Positions 63,753-64,000 of a DNA stretch of 64,000 nt are shown here, one piece after another. The notes under the pieces are model-generated. The model did no database searches, was not told the DNA's origin, and saw only the letters and a list, made by a program, of their open reading frames with translations. The DNA is taken from contig JAURRA010000018.1 in NCBI GenBank assembly GCA_030835825.1, positions 32,632 through 96,631 on the forward strand. The letters are read 5' to 3'. The position numbers and the translations under genes are program-made. Position 1 is the stretch's first letter. Each line of letters opens with the position of its first letter. Source of the stretch: Flavobacteriaceae bacterium (lineage in GTDB: Bacteria; Bacteroidota; Bacteroidia; Flavobacteriales; Flavobacteriaceae).

Positions 63753-63756
63753 CAAG

Positions 63757-63785
63757 ACCGGACTTAATTGTCCGGTTTTATTTTT
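63757..63785 (+). terminator. Intrinsic terminator after tRNA-Pro
   Basis: ACCGGAC-TTAATT-GTCCGGT, a perfect 7-bp stem, then TTTATTTTTT. Confidence 0.9.
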
Positions 63786-63824
63786 TACAACTCAGACCAG
63801 TATTACTTTGGTCGCCTATATATT

Positions 63825-63898
63825 GGTCGCGTAGCTCAGCTGGATAGAGCATCTGCCTTCTAAGCAGACGGTCATAGGTTCGAATCCTATCGCGATCA
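63825..63898 (+). tRNA. tRNA-Arg(TCT)
   Basis: Acceptor GGTCGCG pairs with CGCGATC; anticodon loop in TCTGCCTTCTAAGCAGA gives TCT. Discriminator A. No encoded CCA. Arg tRNA genes are frequent integration sites, and direct repeats lie 82 bases downstream. Confidence 0.97.
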
Positions 63899-63900
63899 CG

Positions 63901-63936
63901 AATAACCCTTTGATATACAGAGGGTTATTTTGTTTT
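63901..63936 (+). terminator. Intrinsic terminator after tRNA-Arg
   Basis: AATAACCCT pairs perfectly with AGGGTTATT around an 11-base loop; TTGTTTT follows. Confidence 0.85.
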
Positions 63937-63979
63937 AAGACAGTTCTGATTTGGTCTTAAATGTTTAATTTTAGTCAAA

Positions 63980-64000
63980 AGTTTGCACATAGTTTGCACA
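63980..64000. repeat. Paired 10-base direct repeat at the window edge
   Basis: AGTTTGCACA occurs twice, separated by a single T (11-base period, one helical turn). The window ends in the second copy, so more copies may follow. Such repeats downstream of a tRNA recall integrase arm-binding sites of tRNA-targeting elements. Confidence 0.8.

Overview
The window reads as ordinary chromosome of a member of the Bacteroidota, most probably Flavobacteriales. The support is a type IX secretion gene (porQ), families typical of the phylum (DUF4294, DUF6452, DUF6048, DUF3822, a CCC-motif membrane protein), TAnnTTTG promoter boxes, an A+T-rich composition and weak ribosome binding sites. Coding density is high. 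Many neighbouring genes overlap by 1-4 bases, and the only stretch over 300 bases without an intact gene (7852-8178) holds a decaying one. I see no prophage, CRISPR array, restriction system or insertion sequence. The only sign of mobile DNA is a pair of 10-base direct repeats at the right edge, just past a tRNA-Arg gene.

Layout. 1-10.5 kb: end of acetyl-CoA synthetase, an M42 peptidase, DUF4294, a THUMP RNA methyltransferase, the rlmD-DUF6452-DUF6048 operon, ornithine aminotransferase, the broken CCC-motif gene with DUF2752, an Smr protein and a cysteine desulfurase. 10.5-22 kb: TonB receptor and M23 peptidase, a division/RNA block (ZapB-like protein, zapA, a 6S-like RNA, rny), xerD, a small outer-membrane protein, glutathione peroxidase, aroQ, lpdA and two msrB genes. 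22-30 kb: M48 peptidase, MFS transporter, lon, porQ-cmk, an outer-membrane protein and a frame-broken BON-LysM gene. 30-39 kb: rpsA, pyrR-pyrB, a small unknown protein, rnz, pdxH, a SixA-like phosphatase and ppk1-ppx.

39-50 kb: miaE, a dnaX gene split at an A11 run, rnpB, rsmD, DUF3822, a membrane protein, a RecD-like helicase, kdsB with a KdnB-like dehydrogenase, yebC, a sugar-nucleotide reductase and gcvT. 50-64 kb: a TlpA-like lipoprotein, hutH, clpC, gyrA, a TPR protein, an NlpC/P60 hydrolase, thiolase, a 7TM-HD phosphodiesterase, and tRNA-Ser(GCT), tRNA-Pro(TGG) and tRNA-Arg(TCT).

The most notable observations are of recoding or gene decay. dnaX changes frame in a run of eleven A with a perfect hairpin directly upstream, so tau can only be made by slippage (or an alternative noted below). 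A Kbp-like BON-LysM gene changes frame at GGGGAAAAAC. A CCC-motif gene carries two in-frame stops but no indel. A 6S-like RNA with a long closing helix lies between zapA and rny. kdsB overlaps a KdnB-like gene, which points to 8-amino-Kdo lipid A chemistry. Several genes start with TTG-AAA, and many TAnnTTTG boxes lie only a few bases before the start codon. I found no wholly new multi-gene system. All family assignments come from reading motifs by eye; no database search was run.
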